A stretch of DNA of 64,000 bases, from the NCBI RefSeq assembly GCF_012927645.1, contig NZ_JABBMT010000012.1, forward strand, positions 1 to 64,000, read 5' to 3'. Every line of letters begins with the position of its first letter. Position 1 is the stretch's first letter. The translations under genes and the position numbers were made by a program. This stretch comes from Pseudoalteromonas arctica. GTDB lineage: Bacteria > Pseudomonadota > Gammaproteobacteria > Enterobacterales > Alteromonadaceae. A model generated the notes under the pieces. It saw nothing but the letters and a program-made list of their open reading frames with translations. It did not search any database and was not told where the DNA came from. This document shows, piece by piece, positions 8,501-18,900 of this stretch.

Positions 8501-9689
8501 CGAGTTTGATATCCAGCAGAGACTTTATCTCTTCAAACGCAAGCGCTTGATGCTGCTTGGTGAGGTTAACCAGAGCGTTTACCTCGGCTATCCAGCTTGA
8601 TATCGTCTGCGCGTACTTGAACACAGGTTTTATCGGCAAGGTATTCACAAAGTAGCCAATAATTCCTTGCTCGGCCATGGAGTTTCTATTTTCACTAGGC
8701 ATGCCCACCGCAAAATTATCTTGGCCGCTGAGTAACGCAAGCGTATGATACCAAGCTGCTAATCCTATGGTATTGAGAGAAACTTGATGGTGTTTAGCAA
8801 GTGCTTCAAGCTTAAAATTTAACCCTGTTTCTAATGGTAGTTGAACCGTATCACCTTGATGTTCAAATTTTGCGGGCCTATTTTGGCATTGCGCAAGGGT
8901 AAGTGGTGAGAGATCGTCTAGTTGAGTACACCAAAATTGCTGAGCTTTTTGCTTCGATGCGAGCTGTTTTGGTGATGATTGAAAATAAGCATAATCATTA
9001 AATTGTACCGCACGTGCTAATGGCTGTTGTAAATACAGTCGTTCAAGCTCTTGCAGAAACACGCCTAACGACCAGCCGTCAAACGCGATATGATGCCAAA
9101 TGAGCAATACGTACCGAGTATGCTCAGTATCAATGAAAGTTACCTTAAAAGGACGCTGCTCACGCAAACTAAATGGCGCGTAAAACGCTTCTTTACAATA
9201 GGTATTCAGTGCAGTGTTTGTAATCGAGACATGTTCAAATGCTATCGGCTGATGACACGGTGCCTGGATTGGATCACCCGTTTCATCAAATGACACAATA
9301 TTGTTTAATACGCTGTGTCGAGTGATGATGCATTCAATTGCTTGAGTTAATTGTGAGTGGCAGCATGTATCTGCCAGTGTTAGTAAGCACGGAATATGAT
9401 ACGTACTGGCAGAGTCAGATGCGGTTTGGGCAAAATACATTTGCTTTTGCCCAAGCGTTAAAGAGGCATGAGGCATAGGCGCAGGCAAAATAGCTAAGGT
9501 ATCAAATCGCTGCTTACTGATGATGTTGTTCTCCGTTAAGTAACTCAGTAGCTCAGCTTTATGGGCTTTTAGTGTTGTGACCACATCGCTTTTTGATAAG
9601 TCATGTTGGCTGGCAATTTTTAGCTTTTCTTGGTCTTGCCAAAGGCTTATCCCTTGCTGTTTTAGATCATAAATAATATCGGTGATCAT
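5586..9689 (-). CDS. NRPS termination module: docking-C-A(Val)-T-TE
   Basis: A 1367-residue synthetase. Residues 1-55 form a TubC-like N-terminal docking domain (LKQQGISLWQDQEKLKI). The C domain is about 60-490, with HHIAFDG near 197. The A domain is about 510-1010, with YTSGTTGKPKG near 670 and NGK near 1015. The T domain has its phosphopantetheine Ser in DYGADSIS near 1056, and the TE domain is about 1115-1367. Hand-read A-domain code D-A-F-W-L-G-G-T-F-K matches the valine code (DAFWIGGTFK) except for Leu/Ile. The TE nucleophile motif is GFCEG, Cys instead of Ser, near residue 1198; LIDP and GLDHIL may supply the acid and His. It releases the peptide by hydrolysis or cyclisation. Confidence 0.93.
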   Translation of the reverse strand: MITDIIYDLKQQGISLWQDQEKLKIASQHDLSKSDVVTTLKAHKAELLSYLTENNIISKQRFDTLAILPAPMPHASLTLGQKQMYFAQTASDSASTYHIPCLLTLADTCCHSQLTQAIECIITRHSVLNNIVSFDETGDPIQAPCHQPIAFEHVSITNTALNTYCKEAFYAPFSLREQRPFKVTFIDTEHTRYVLLIWHHIAFDGWSLGVFLQELERLYLQQPLARAVQFNDYAYFQSSPKQLASKQKAQQFWCTQLDDLSPLTLAQCQNRPAKFEHQGDTVQLPLETGLNFKLEALAKHHQVSLNTIGLAAWYHTLALLSGQDNFAVGMPSENRNSMAEQGIIGYFVNTLPIKPVFKYAQTISSWIAEVNALVNLTKQHQALAFEEIKSLLDIKLDTSMHPVFQSIFTLSQFTPTQSGQYWSVAELPAIDDNQAKFDLAAYLHIGDQPRISLTYATTLYTRCYIKQVATLFQRILCCYAVEPTHSQLFELNLLTDYDINHQQYLSGMQNNAFNAPSIVERFHQIVAMTPDSIAVSNAATQLSYQALDSKANQLAHLMHKQVPSVRVVAICMESNIAMVVAMLATLKLGAAYTPLALKDPNDRKRYQLDDSKADLLLYHDNSAHLLQPLLDTHNAIGFKVNETLFFEGGDTSCPFDLPKSTDIANIIYTSGTTGKPKGVAVTHIGCTSLVQSSEQLQFSTHDNFIQLANPAFDAATFEIWGALLNGAQLHLGYQHILHSPSELKDTIVRLNISTLWLTRTLFDTIFSQDNAIFHSLTYLLVGGEALTDHLVHQLVSSEFAPQHFINGYGPTECTTFTTLHTVTVQDKPIPIGKPIPGRAVAVVGLHNQLLPIGCPGELLVSGSGVAAGYVGQPELSNSKFVQCSLWGNASTYYRTGDLVYWNQVDQLCYVSRNDEQVKIRGFRVELAGIEQQLNTIGGIKSSAVIARKVHGQTQLHAYIISERSHDQCLTAEAILQALRPKVASYMLPNTVMFLDTLPLTLNGKLDKRKLPEPQHTCRPIELPSTTIERNILALWQQILHCDAISVIDPIIDYGADSISMLKFCGQAHQLGWQLTPQILLEHTSIRELAMVINDLATQQFAHLNDEQALAQALAHPHFTPSLTFNDSALPTIHMLPAAAGADSFAQLGGELSPYCQLHAVENVKLFTGKHISMQPLVVYYAERILAQQTSGPFFIGGFCEGAMMSLEVANYLSDLGYQVAHCFLIDPVLPLLSSSERQQAEQLVAQSDDVKSATIAEAFLTLTRHFSTTAPYQHDATFFSASDVSDTAVPLKVLNIIHQVTDISSLYHDVFKPPCNGLDHILTSVDVVPLLRLHDEIMTDKRDLECIASTISNKLDQVFSTLQVSNA

Positions 9690-9692
9690 GGT

Positions 9693-12600
9693 TTAAATCT
9701 CCATTTTAAATTCGTCGTGAGTAGCTTGGTACTGTGCTAGCTGCGCTTCTATTGCTTGAGCAAACATTTTGAACTCGGGGTTGGTAAGCAAAGTAGACAC
9801 CGGTATGTCTAGCGCAAATTCAGTGCCGCATTGGCCGACCAATTTGGCGGCAACAATGGATGAACCTCCTAGAGTAAAAAAGTGTTGACTAAGGTCAGCC
9901 TGTTCTACTTCTAAATGTGCTATCCAAAGCGGAGCTAATGCTTTTTCTACAGCAGTTTCAGGAGGTTGCGGATGGCTGTTTGAAGCATCAAAGTCATGAG
10001 GTAACTGAGCGACATCTAGTTTTCCATTAACTGTTAACGGGATTTCTGCAAGCGTAATTACGGCGCTAAGCTGCATATAATGAGGCAGCTGTTGGTTGAG
10101 CCAGTGGCGTATGGATTGTGTGTTTTGGCTAGGGGTTACGATGTAAGCGACAAGTTTGTTACCGCCAGATGGTGTTTTAAACAGATGCATCACCGCTTGC
10201 TGCACATCACAGTGCTGTAACAACTTACGTTCGATCTCACTGGGCTCGACACGGTGACCGTCAATGTCCCACTGGTTGTCAACTCGGGCGATAAACTCAA
10301 GCGCGTTTTTCTCGTTTATTCTTACCAGATCGCCTGTGCGATATAACCGCGTTTCGATCTTATTGCTAGTAACACTAAGAGTATGCTTTGCAAAATGAGC
10401 AGCAGTCAGTTGTGGATCTTTCCAATACCCTAAACCAACAGCGCTGCCGCCCACATAGAGCTCACCGATTGCACCGTTTGGCATTATGTTTTGCTGTTCA
10501 TCAAGTACGACTAGGTGAGTATTACGAATAGCATACCCAATGTTGATAGGTTCATTGTGTTGTACTTCTGATTGTGTGACGCAAACACTGGTTTCACTCA
10601 GGCCATACTCATTTAAGAGCGTCTCGGCGAGCTTTCTCTCTGAAGAGTTAAGTGTAGAACCTCCGGTAAATAACAGCTTTAGTCCCACCGCAGCTATGTC
10701 GCTGGCAAATTGATTGATGAGCACCGTTGGCAAAAATGCCACGTCGACTTGCTGCTGTGCCAAATAGCTGCATAGAGCTTTGGGGTCTTTTCTGAGAGGC
10801 TCAGGGATGATCTCAAGTTTTGCCCCTGCTGCTAGCGCTGGAAAAATCTCGCAGATGGAGGCGTCAAACACATACTCTGCAAACTGGCTTGCGGTTACTT
10901 GCTGAGTACTTTCAAGCTGATGGCTTTGGCGCATCTCTAGGCATAGATTGGCAAGTCCACCATGATGTAGCATCACGCCTTTAGGCTTACCTGTAGTACC
11001 TGATGTAAAAATCAGATAAGCAAGTGCCTCTTCTGAATATGGTGCTGGTGTAAAATTATGGTACAGAGGGTGGGCCAGCATAGTATCCAGTTCAACCACC
11101 AGCGCATTGCCTAAATACCAGGTTGGATACTGTGAGCATAGCAGCAACTGAACTTCAGCTTGGATCAGTACTTCTTGGTTACGTGCAGCAGGCTGGTTGG
11201 TCGATAGGTTGATAAATGGGAGTCCCGCTTTTAGGGCGGCTAACATAACTAACGGAGCTTCAAGCCCCTTATCAAAATACAGCCCAATGTTCCCCGAGAT
11301 CTTTGGGCGATAGGTTATCAGTTGAGCGGCTAAGTGCTCGGAGCCTTTGTCTACCTGCGCATAAGTGATCTCCTTACCTTCAAAACTCAATGCTGTACGT
11401 GAGGGGTAACGGCATACGGTGTCTTTGAATTGCTGTAAAAACGAAGGTGTATGTTTAGTAGGTGCAGGTATTAAAGATAACAACGTAGATTTGTTGATTG
11501 TGGAGACTGTATCTAAAGGTTGCTGCGCGTTATCGCATAAATTAGCGAGATACACAGTGAAAAAGTCAACAAACTGCTGGCATCTCTGAGGCAAATAGCA
11601 GGCTGCCATATAGATAAACTGAGCTTGGATTGTGCTTCCTGCATCTTGGCAGATTAAACTCCAATCAAACTTAGCAGGGTGATAGTCTGTGGCTTCGGTG
11701 TTCGTTGTAGCTACTCTAAAGTGACAGTCACTCTGGTTATGGATATTAAACTGATCAAGGCTGAAAAACGTTTGAAATAAAGGAGAAACGCCAGCTTCGC
11801 GCTGTGGCTCGACAGCGCGACTTAAGGCCTCGATCGGCACCGATTCATGGCACTTTGCAGCAGCTAAGTAGGCTTGGTTTTCGCGTAAATGAGTCGCAAA
11901 GCTTTGTTGGTTTTGCTTATGCAGCACATGCGGTAAGGTGTTAACAAAGTAACCAATAGCCTGCTTCAAGGCGGCTGGGCGGTTATCACTTGGAGAGCCA
12001 ACAACGACATGTTGTTTTTGACTCCAAGTACATAGTGCTAATTGGTACGCGGTAAGCAGCACAGTGTATAGTGAAACATGCTGTGCGCGGGCCAGATCTT
12101 TTAGTTTTTGTGTCAGTGTTTCAGGTAGAGAAAAGGTAATCGATTGACCGATATGATCATTTACAGGCTTGCGGGCAAGGTCGGTTTCCCATTGCGTCAG
12201 TGTTAGGTTGTCAAATCGTGGCTGCCAAAATGTCAGATCATGGGCTATTTTATCAGCCTGCCATGCGGCATAGTCCTTAAACTGTAAGGTATCTGGGTGA
12301 TGAGTCTGTCCACTTAACTGAGTTTTAAGAGCATCCAAAAAGACCTGAGTGGACCAGCCGTCAAAAGCAATGTGGTGGAGCACCAAACAGATAGCATAAC
12401 TAGCCGTACTTGAGGTCTCGAGTAAAGCTAAGCGCACGGGGGCTTGCTGAGCAAGATCAAAGCTGCGCTGGGTAAAGTCATGGAGCTGTGATGGTGCAAT
12501 AGTCTCGGCATTAATGTCAGTTAATGTTTCACTATAACTCCACTGTCCATGTTGCGTTTGTAAATAAGTGGTACGCAAAATATCATACTGGCCAATAACC

Positions 12601-15600
12601 TGCAGCGCGGCATTATACAATGCATGTTGCTGTTCGGGATTATCACACTCTAGCATTAAGGGTATATGGTAGGCGCCCGTATTGGCACTGAGCTGTTCGT
12701 GAACTAGCAAGGAAATTTGCTGGGCAGTTAGCGGTTGTTGGTGCAGCGGTCGCTTACTGGGTTGAATATGCTCGGTGGTCATTGGCAAGTTACCAATGTT
12801 GGCGATGGTGCGGGTCATTAAAAATTTCTTTAGATCAATAGGTAACGATAAGGTGCTCTGCATCTTGGCAACCAAGTTCATTGCACTGAGTGAGTTCCCT
12901 CCAAGTGCAAAGTAATCATCATCTATACCCACTTTATCGACTGATAAATCATATTGCCATAACTCACATAGGTGCTGCTCTTGATGATTTCGAGGTGCTC
13001 GATAGTGTTGCGCAGAAGTAATTCTCACCGGCTCTAGTGCCGCCAAGTCAACTTTATTATTTGCCGTGAGCGGCAATGTATCTAGCCAACTTACTGCGCT
13101 CGGATGCATATAGTCAGGTAAGAGTTTGGCAAGGGTTGAATGGAGCGCTTCAAGCGTGCAGGTTGTGCCACAAAGGTAGGCAACCAATACATCTCCTTGT
13201 GGTGAGCTTTGTACTTTGGCACAGGCTTGGCTAATACTTGGATGTTGCAAGAGTGCATTTTCAACTTCTGTGAGCTCAATGCGATAGCCTCGCAATTTTA
13301 TCTGTCTATCATTACGTCCTAAATATTGATAGTGACCGTTGGCTAACTGACGGGCGAGATCACCTGTTCGATAAAAGCGTTTTCCTTGGTGGATGATAAA
13401 GCGAGATTGAGTTTGTTGCGCTAAGTTTGCATATCCTCTTGCAACCCCTAGTCCGCCAATTAACACTTCGCCAGGACAGCATAGCGGCAAAGGGTTGATC
13501 GCCTCATCGATAATCACAAACTCGGTGTGATCCAGTGTCGAGCCGATATTAGCTGGTACGGTGTTTTGTGCTGAGGTGGCATACACTGACGCGGTAACCG
13601 TAGCTTCTGTTGGACCATACTCAATGAACAGAAGCGGCGTCCACTCCTCAATGAGGTCACGGTGGCAAGCTTCTCCCCCTGTCACTACTCGCCTTAGCTG
13701 TGCCTCTTCTGGGCGGGTAAGTATGCTTAATAATGCAGGTGAAATGACCAAGTGAGTAATATTTCGGCTGATCAATGTATTGATGTGTTGTGGTGATCGG
13801 GCCGTTTGTTCAGAGGGGATCACCAGTGTTGCGCCGTTGAGGAGGGTCATAAACAGAGGTTCGACAAAGGCATCAAAATAATAGGGAGGCAGCGCACACA
13901 CTTGCTCATCTTGCGTGAACTGGTAGTAAGCCGTGGTGCTATCAATGAGCGCCAGTACTTGCCTGTCTTCAACCAAAACGCCTTTTGGTGTGTCTGTACT
14001 GCCTGAGGTATAAATAATATATGCTAGTTGGTCATTCGTGCGTGTCGCTGTGCTTAGCTCCTGAGGAATCGTTTGTTTGAGTGTATTAATACAGAGTGAT
14101 GGGAGCTCTAAATCTAATTCATTGATCTGTGTATTACAGTCTGTGCTATGCAGTAGCAAAGCAGCTTGGCTGTCTTTTAGCATAAACTCGGTGCGATTAC
14201 TGCCTTGTTCCGGGTTGAGCGGTACGTAGCAGCCACCCGCGGCGAGTACGGCTAATATTGTAATAACCATATCTGGACTGCGATGAAACATCAGAGCCAC
14301 TTTCTGAGACTGCTGTTGTGCGAGCAAAGGCTGAATGTGCATGGCTATATGCTCTACTAGTTCAGCTAACTCGCCATAGCTCAGTGTTTGGTCTTCATAT
14401 CGCAGCGCAATCTGATCTCGGTGTTGCAGCACAGCATGTGTGAAGCCGTGATATAAGTTGAGGTTGTCGTCAGAATTCGGGGTTTCAACATCTGTGGTAG
14501 ACACAGTTTGCTGATACAGTTTTACCAGCGGCGTATCTGGGTGTTCAAGTGCAGCGACCATATTGGTGATGTAAGCAGTACCAAACTGCTCGACAAAAGC
14601 GTCATCAAATTTACTCGGATCGTAATTGAGCTGACCTTGTAATTGTGCCTTGCTATCGTCAAATGCTAGGCGGAGCTCGCACTTGATAGGATTATACAAG
14701 GCGTCATTGTCAAACTCATTAGCCTGTTGGAATGGCAAATCAAATTCATCGACAATATCGCTGCCAAATCGCTGCACGCTAAACATTAAACTTGGCAGGG
14801 AGCTATCAGTCGATTCGCTTAAATATTGAAGTTGTTCGTCATAAGGCAAATGTTGATAGCGCTTTGCATCGTTTAGGGTACTTGCTGTTCTGTGGATAAG
14901 GGCATTGAAGCTAGGTTGTGCTGAGGTGTTAATTCGCAGTAATAGGGTATTGATCAAACAGCCAATGATCTCTTGAGTTTGAGGGTGATCGCGATTATCT
15001 GTCGGTACACCTATCACAACATCAGACTCACCACTATATTGCGAAACCTGCCAAATATACAAGCTTAATAACACCACATAAGGAGTGATGTTATGTTGTT
15101 TTGCTATACCCTTGATGCGATTGCTGTGTGCTTCAGATAAAGAAAAATAGTGATTCTGTGCTTGGCCATTGCTAAGTGTATGGTACTGAGTTGGCTGAAT
15201 TTGAGTGGAGGTAGCGCCCTGTAGTTGTTGCTGCCAATAAGCGTGGGCGTCTTGGTCGTTTTGCTTTGATTGCCAACGAACGCAGTCAAAGTAGTTAGTC
15301 TTTTTATGGATCTCTTGATAGGAGCAGTGCTCGGCAAGCGTTTCAAAAAATAGGCGCATAGACCAAGCGTCAAAAGCAATATGGTGCCACAAAAAAAGAC
15401 AATAAAGCGTTTGCCCGCATTGGTAAAAGGTCACTTTAAATGGTGCTTCCTGATACAGGGAGAATGGCGTATGAATCGCCTGATAAACTTGTGAGTGAAG
15501 CGCTTCAAGTGATACTGCCTGTCGCATTTTTATGTCGATCGGATTGGCTTGAGTTTGACAGCTCAACCCAGCTGTATGCTCAACAATATGGCTATTGAGT

Positions 15601-15971
15601 ACGGGGTGTTTGACAACGGTACGATGGATTTGCTCTGTTAACTCGGCAGCGGCCATTCCAGTATTAAGCTTGACCAACAAAGGTATGTGATAGGCACAGC
15701 GCGTTGGCTCAAGACTGTCGACAAACAGCAGCCGAGCTTGGGTATTAGAAAGTGGTACAGGGGTTACCAGCGGCCAGCTTAAAAATGCCGCTTCTGAGCG
15801 GATATCATACGCTTTAAGTAGTGCTAATAGCGCTGCTTTATTGGTTTTGAGTGTCGCGAGTAACTCTGGTGCTACGTTATCCTCATATCCCAGTGCCAGG
15901 GTATTGTGCTCGGACATCCACACGCGCATATGTTGCGCATGAAGCTGTTGTATTAATTGGGTTAACTCCAT
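9693..15971 (-). CDS. NRPS two-module elongation subunit: docking-C-A-T-C-A-T
   Basis: I take the ATG at 15971 (2092 residues), which has a GGAG ribosome site and lies 2 bp after the previous stop; an ATG 30 bp upstream overlaps the previous gene. A TubC-like docking domain (about 1-52) is followed by C (HH near 196), A (core A3 near 650), T (LGGNSLS near 1024), C (HHIAFDG near 1200), A (near 1655) and T (LGGSSIV near 2036). Hand-read codes are D-A-E-V-V-G-E-V-T-K for the first A and D-A-C-F-F-G-E-V-C-K for the second; neither matches one I know. Oddities: the first C has HHIAFDA instead of HHxxxDG, the first A has TSGSTDTPKG (Asp for Gly), and the second A has WDIDGHRVEPSEIE in place of the usual KIRG-type A8 motif. 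There is no epimerisation or tailoring domain. Confidence 0.93.
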   Translation of the reverse strand: MELTQLIQQLHAQHMRVWMSEHNTLALGYEDNVAPELLATLKTNKAALLALLKAYDIRSEAAFLSWPLVTPVPLSNTQARLLFVDSLEPTRCAYHIPLLVKLNTGMAAAELTEQIHRTVVKHPVLNSHIVEHTAGLSCQTQANPIDIKMRQAVSLEALHSQVYQAIHTPFSLYQEAPFKVTFYQCGQTLYCLFLWHHIAFDAWSMRLFFETLAEHCSYQEIHKKTNYFDCVRWQSKQNDQDAHAYWQQQLQGATSTQIQPTQYHTLSNGQAQNHYFSLSEAHSNRIKGIAKQHNITPYVVLLSLYIWQVSQYSGESDVVIGVPTDNRDHPQTQEIIGCLINTLLLRINTSAQPSFNALIHRTASTLNDAKRYQHLPYDEQLQYLSESTDSSLPSLMFSVQRFGSDIVDEFDLPFQQANEFDNDALYNPIKCELRLAFDDSKAQLQGQLNYDPSKFDDAFVEQFGTAYITNMVAALEHPDTPLVKLYQQTVSTTDVETPNSDDNLNLYHGFTHAVLQHRDQIALRYEDQTLSYGELAELVEHIAMHIQPLLAQQQSQKVALMFHRSPDMVITILAVLAAGGCYVPLNPEQGSNRTEFMLKDSQAALLLHSTDCNTQINELDLELPSLCINTLKQTIPQELSTATRTNDQLAYIIYTSGSTDTPKGVLVEDRQVLALIDSTTAYYQFTQDEQVCALPPYYFDAFVEPLFMTLLNGATLVIPSEQTARSPQHINTLISRNITHLVISPALLSILTRPEEAQLRRVVTGGEACHRDLIEEWTPLLFIEYGPTEATVTASVYATSAQNTVPANIGSTLDHTEFVIIDEAINPLPLCCPGEVLIGGLGVARGYANLAQQTQSRFIIHQGKRFYRTGDLARQLANGHYQYLGRNDRQIKLRGYRIELTEVENALLQHPSISQACAKVQSSPQGDVLVAYLCGTTCTLEALHSTLAKLLPDYMHPSAVSWLDTLPLTANNKVDLAALEPVRITSAQHYRAPRNHQEQHLCELWQYDLSVDKVGIDDDYFALGGNSLSAMNLVAKMQSTLSLPIDLKKFLMTRTIANIGNLPMTTEHIQPSKRPLHQQPLTAQQISLLVHEQLSANTGAYHIPLMLECDNPEQQHALYNAALQVIGQYDILRTTYLQTQHGQWSYSETLTDINAETIAPSQLHDFTQRSFDLAQQAPVRLALLETSSTASYAICLVLHHIAFDGWSTQVFLDALKTQLSGQTHHPDTLQFKDYAAWQADKIAHDLTFWQPRFDNLTLTQWETDLARKPVNDHIGQSITFSLPETLTQKLKDLARAQHVSLYTVLLTAYQLALCTWSQKQHVVVGSPSDNRPAALKQAIGYFVNTLPHVLHKQNQQSFATHLRENQAYLAAAKCHESVPIEALSRAVEPQREAGVSPLFQTFFSLDQFNIHNQSDCHFRVATTNTEATDYHPAKFDWSLICQDAGSTIQAQFIYMAACYLPQRCQQFVDFFTVYLANLCDNAQQPLDTVSTINKSTLLSLIPAPTKHTPSFLQQFKDTVCRYPSRTALSFEGKEITYAQVDKGSEHLAAQLITYRPKISGNIGLYFDKGLEAPLVMLAALKAGLPFINLSTNQPAARNQEVLIQAEVQLLLCSQYPTWYLGNALVVELDTMLAHPLYHNFTPAPYSEEALAYLIFTSGTTGKPKGVMLHHGGLANLCLEMRQSHQLESTQQVTASQFAEYVFDASICEIFPALAAGAKLEIIPEPLRKDPKALCSYLAQQQVDVAFLPTVLINQFASDIAAVGLKLLFTGGSTLNSSERKLAETLLNEYGLSETSVCVTQSEVQHNEPINIGYAIRNTHLVVLDEQQNIMPNGAIGELYVGGSAVGLGYWKDPQLTAAHFAKHTLSVTSNKIETRLYRTGDLVRINEKNALEFIARVDNQWDIDGHRVEPSEIERKLLQHCDVQQAVMHLFKTPSGGNKLVAYIVTPSQNTQSIRHWLNQQLPHYMQLSAVITLAEIPLTVNGKLDVAQLPHDFDASNSHPQPPETAVEKALAPLWIAHLEVEQADLSQHFFTLGGSSIVAAKLVGQCGTEFALDIPVSTLLTNPEFKMFAQAIEAQLAQYQATHDEFKMEI

Positions 15972-15973
15972 GA

Positions 15974-18900
15974 TTATAGCTCCATTACCTGAGCTGAACA
16001 TGGCTGTGGCATGTCCTCAGTGGAATTGATTTCTGTTAATGCCATCGTATTGAGATACTGTGCCAGAGCTGCCACAGAGGGGCTTGCGATAATGGCCGAC
16101 AGCGGAATAGCAAGCTGATGCCACTTTTGTGCATTACGAGCCAATTGCACCGCTAAAATAGAGTTGCCACCTAAACGATAGAAATTGTCGTGGATCCCAA
16201 CTTGGTCTAACTCCAAGGTCGTTTGCCAAACATCACAGAGTGTTTGCTCAAGTGCTGTGCGTGGTGGGGTATAAGCATCAGGTGTATTGAGCTGTGGTAA
16301 TGGTAATGCTTTGTGATTTAGTTTTCCGTTTACTGTTAAGGGCATGGTACTCAACTCAGTGATGCTGTCTGGTACCATGTAAGTTGGTAAGTGTGTTCGC
16401 AATTGGTTTAGTAGGTACTCATTGTCAAATATGGCATGGCTTTCCATCACCACATAGCCACTTAGTGTGGTTTGTTGTTGGCGTTCATAGGTGATAATAG
16501 CTGCCTCTTTAACTCCTTCACATTGGAGTAATTGTGATTCAATTTCACCTAGCTCGATTCGGTGACCTCTGATTTTTATTTGGTTATCTAACCGACCTAG
16601 GTATTCTAAGTGGCCATTGGGCAGCTGCCTTGCTTTATCTCCTGTTTTGTATACACAGACCTGCTGACCATCAATTGTGACCGTGAAAAAGCGTTGATTG
16701 GTGAGCTCAGGTTGATTGAGATAACCGACGGCCAAACCTGCGCCTCCGATAAACAACTCACCAGGTACACCTACAGGCACTTGGCGCAATTGGTTATCGA
16801 GTACAAATGCCCTCATATCATTGAGAGGTTTGCCTATGTCAGCAATAGTTGTGTTCATATCAGGATGAAGCGGTAAAGCGGTAACGTGTACAGTGGTCTC
16901 TGTGATCCCATACATATTAACGAGGTTGATAGTTTGACCAAAGTGCTGCCACCATGGCGTTAGTCTTGTGTAGTTGAGTTGCTCACCACCAAAAATAACG
17001 GTTTTCAATGTATTAAGCTTTGCGCCTGACTCAATAGCAGCATCACTGAAGTTATAAAATGCACTGGGGGTTTGATTGAGTATCGTGACACCATACTGCT
17101 CGCATTGTTTGACAAAAGTAAAGCTGTCTCTAACCTCTTGATAGTTCGGAATGAACAGCTTTGCGCCGTGACATAATGCTCCCCAAATTTCCCATACGCT
17201 GAAGTCGAAAATAGTATCGTGATAAAGCACCCAAGTATCTTGTGCGCTGAATTGAAAGTCAGGTTGGGTTGCTTGCAATAGACGAGAAACATTTTCATGA
17301 TTTTGGATCACGCCTTTAGGTTTTCCCGTGGTGCCAGAAGTGTAAATAACGTATGCATTACTCTCAGGTGTGACCACGGCCAACGTGGCATCACAGTCAG
17401 TGATATCTTTATCGAGGTTGAGTAAAGGCCAACTATCACGCTCGATACTAGATAGCGCGTTGATACTCTTTGTATCGCTCAGTACTACCTCAAGTTTGGC
17501 GTCTTCGATAATAAAGCGATTTCGTACAGCTGGAGCTCTGGTGGATAATGGCACATAAGCCGCTCCCGATTTAATTACCGCCAGCATAGCAATAATGGTT
17601 TCAACTGAAGGCTGCAGATATAAACCGATAAAATTTTGCTTTCCAAACTGTGAGATGAGGTAAGTCGCTACTTTATCTGCGCGGTCGTTCAGCGCCTGAT
17701 AACTTAATGTACCTTCACTCGTGATTAATGCCGTTTGGGTAGGACGAGACTGAACTTGTTGGTTAAAAAGAGAGAGCAAATCTTGTTTTGGATACTCTGC
17801 TGTGCTGGCATTATGCTCAGTGCTACCGGCCAAAGGTAGCTGCTCGAGCGTTGTGCTGCCTTCTACATTTATGAGCTGTGATAACACATCATTGAAGCTA
17901 TCACTGAGTGCATTTATAAACCAAGGGTCATAACGATTTAGGTCAAACTCCCATAACATGGTGACAGAGTCATCTTGGTCTTGTCCCACCCGTGTGATGA
18001 TAACGATATTGAGTTCGAATTTTGATGATTGACTGCTAATCGCTTCGTAATATTCGATGTTATCTAAGCCAGGTAAAGTGAGATCAGGTAAGGGGGAATC
18101 GTGGAAACTAAAGCAAATTTGAAATAAAGGATTCACACCTTGGATCCGCTCTGGGTTCACATCGGCTACCACTTCTGTAAAAGGGAGCGTTTGGTTGGCT
18201 AACATATCATTGCTGACATCAAAGCAATGTTGGATAAGTGCATCAACACGCATTTGGGGTGTTTGCTGAACACGCGCGACAACGGTGCTGACCAGCATTC
18301 CTATGGTGTTTTCAACATTGGTATAACTGCGGTTTGCCACGCCTGAGCCAATACAAATATCTTGATCGCCACTAAAGCGTGACAACACCACATTCAGTGC
18401 AGCCAGAGCAACGGAAAATGGTGTGACTTGGTGCTGTTGACTGAAGCGTTTAAGATTATCCCAAAGTGTACGTGGTAATTTTACTCGATGCGCTTTTCCT
18501 CGTGCCCTGGGTACCTCACCTAATCGAGAAACTGGCAAGTTGATCCTACTGGGGGCATCTTTTAATTGTACCTTCCAAAATTCACGTTGTTGGGTTGCTT
18601 GATCTGAGCGCAACCAGTCGTGTTGATAGGCCGCATAGTCTGCATATTGTGTTATTTCAGGTAGTTGCCCTTGATGTGCACCATTGAGGCGTTGTTTATA
18701 ACAGCTGAAAAGGTGGTTAATAAAGATATTGGACGACCAGCCATCATGCACTAAGTGGTGCTCAATATGGATTAAAACATGCTTTGTATCGTTTATTTTG
18801 ACGATAGCAAACCGTGCCAATGGCAGTATGTTAATAGCAAATACGTCATTCATTTCACAATTAACCAGCTGATCGACATGCTCAAGTGCTGTTGCTTCTG

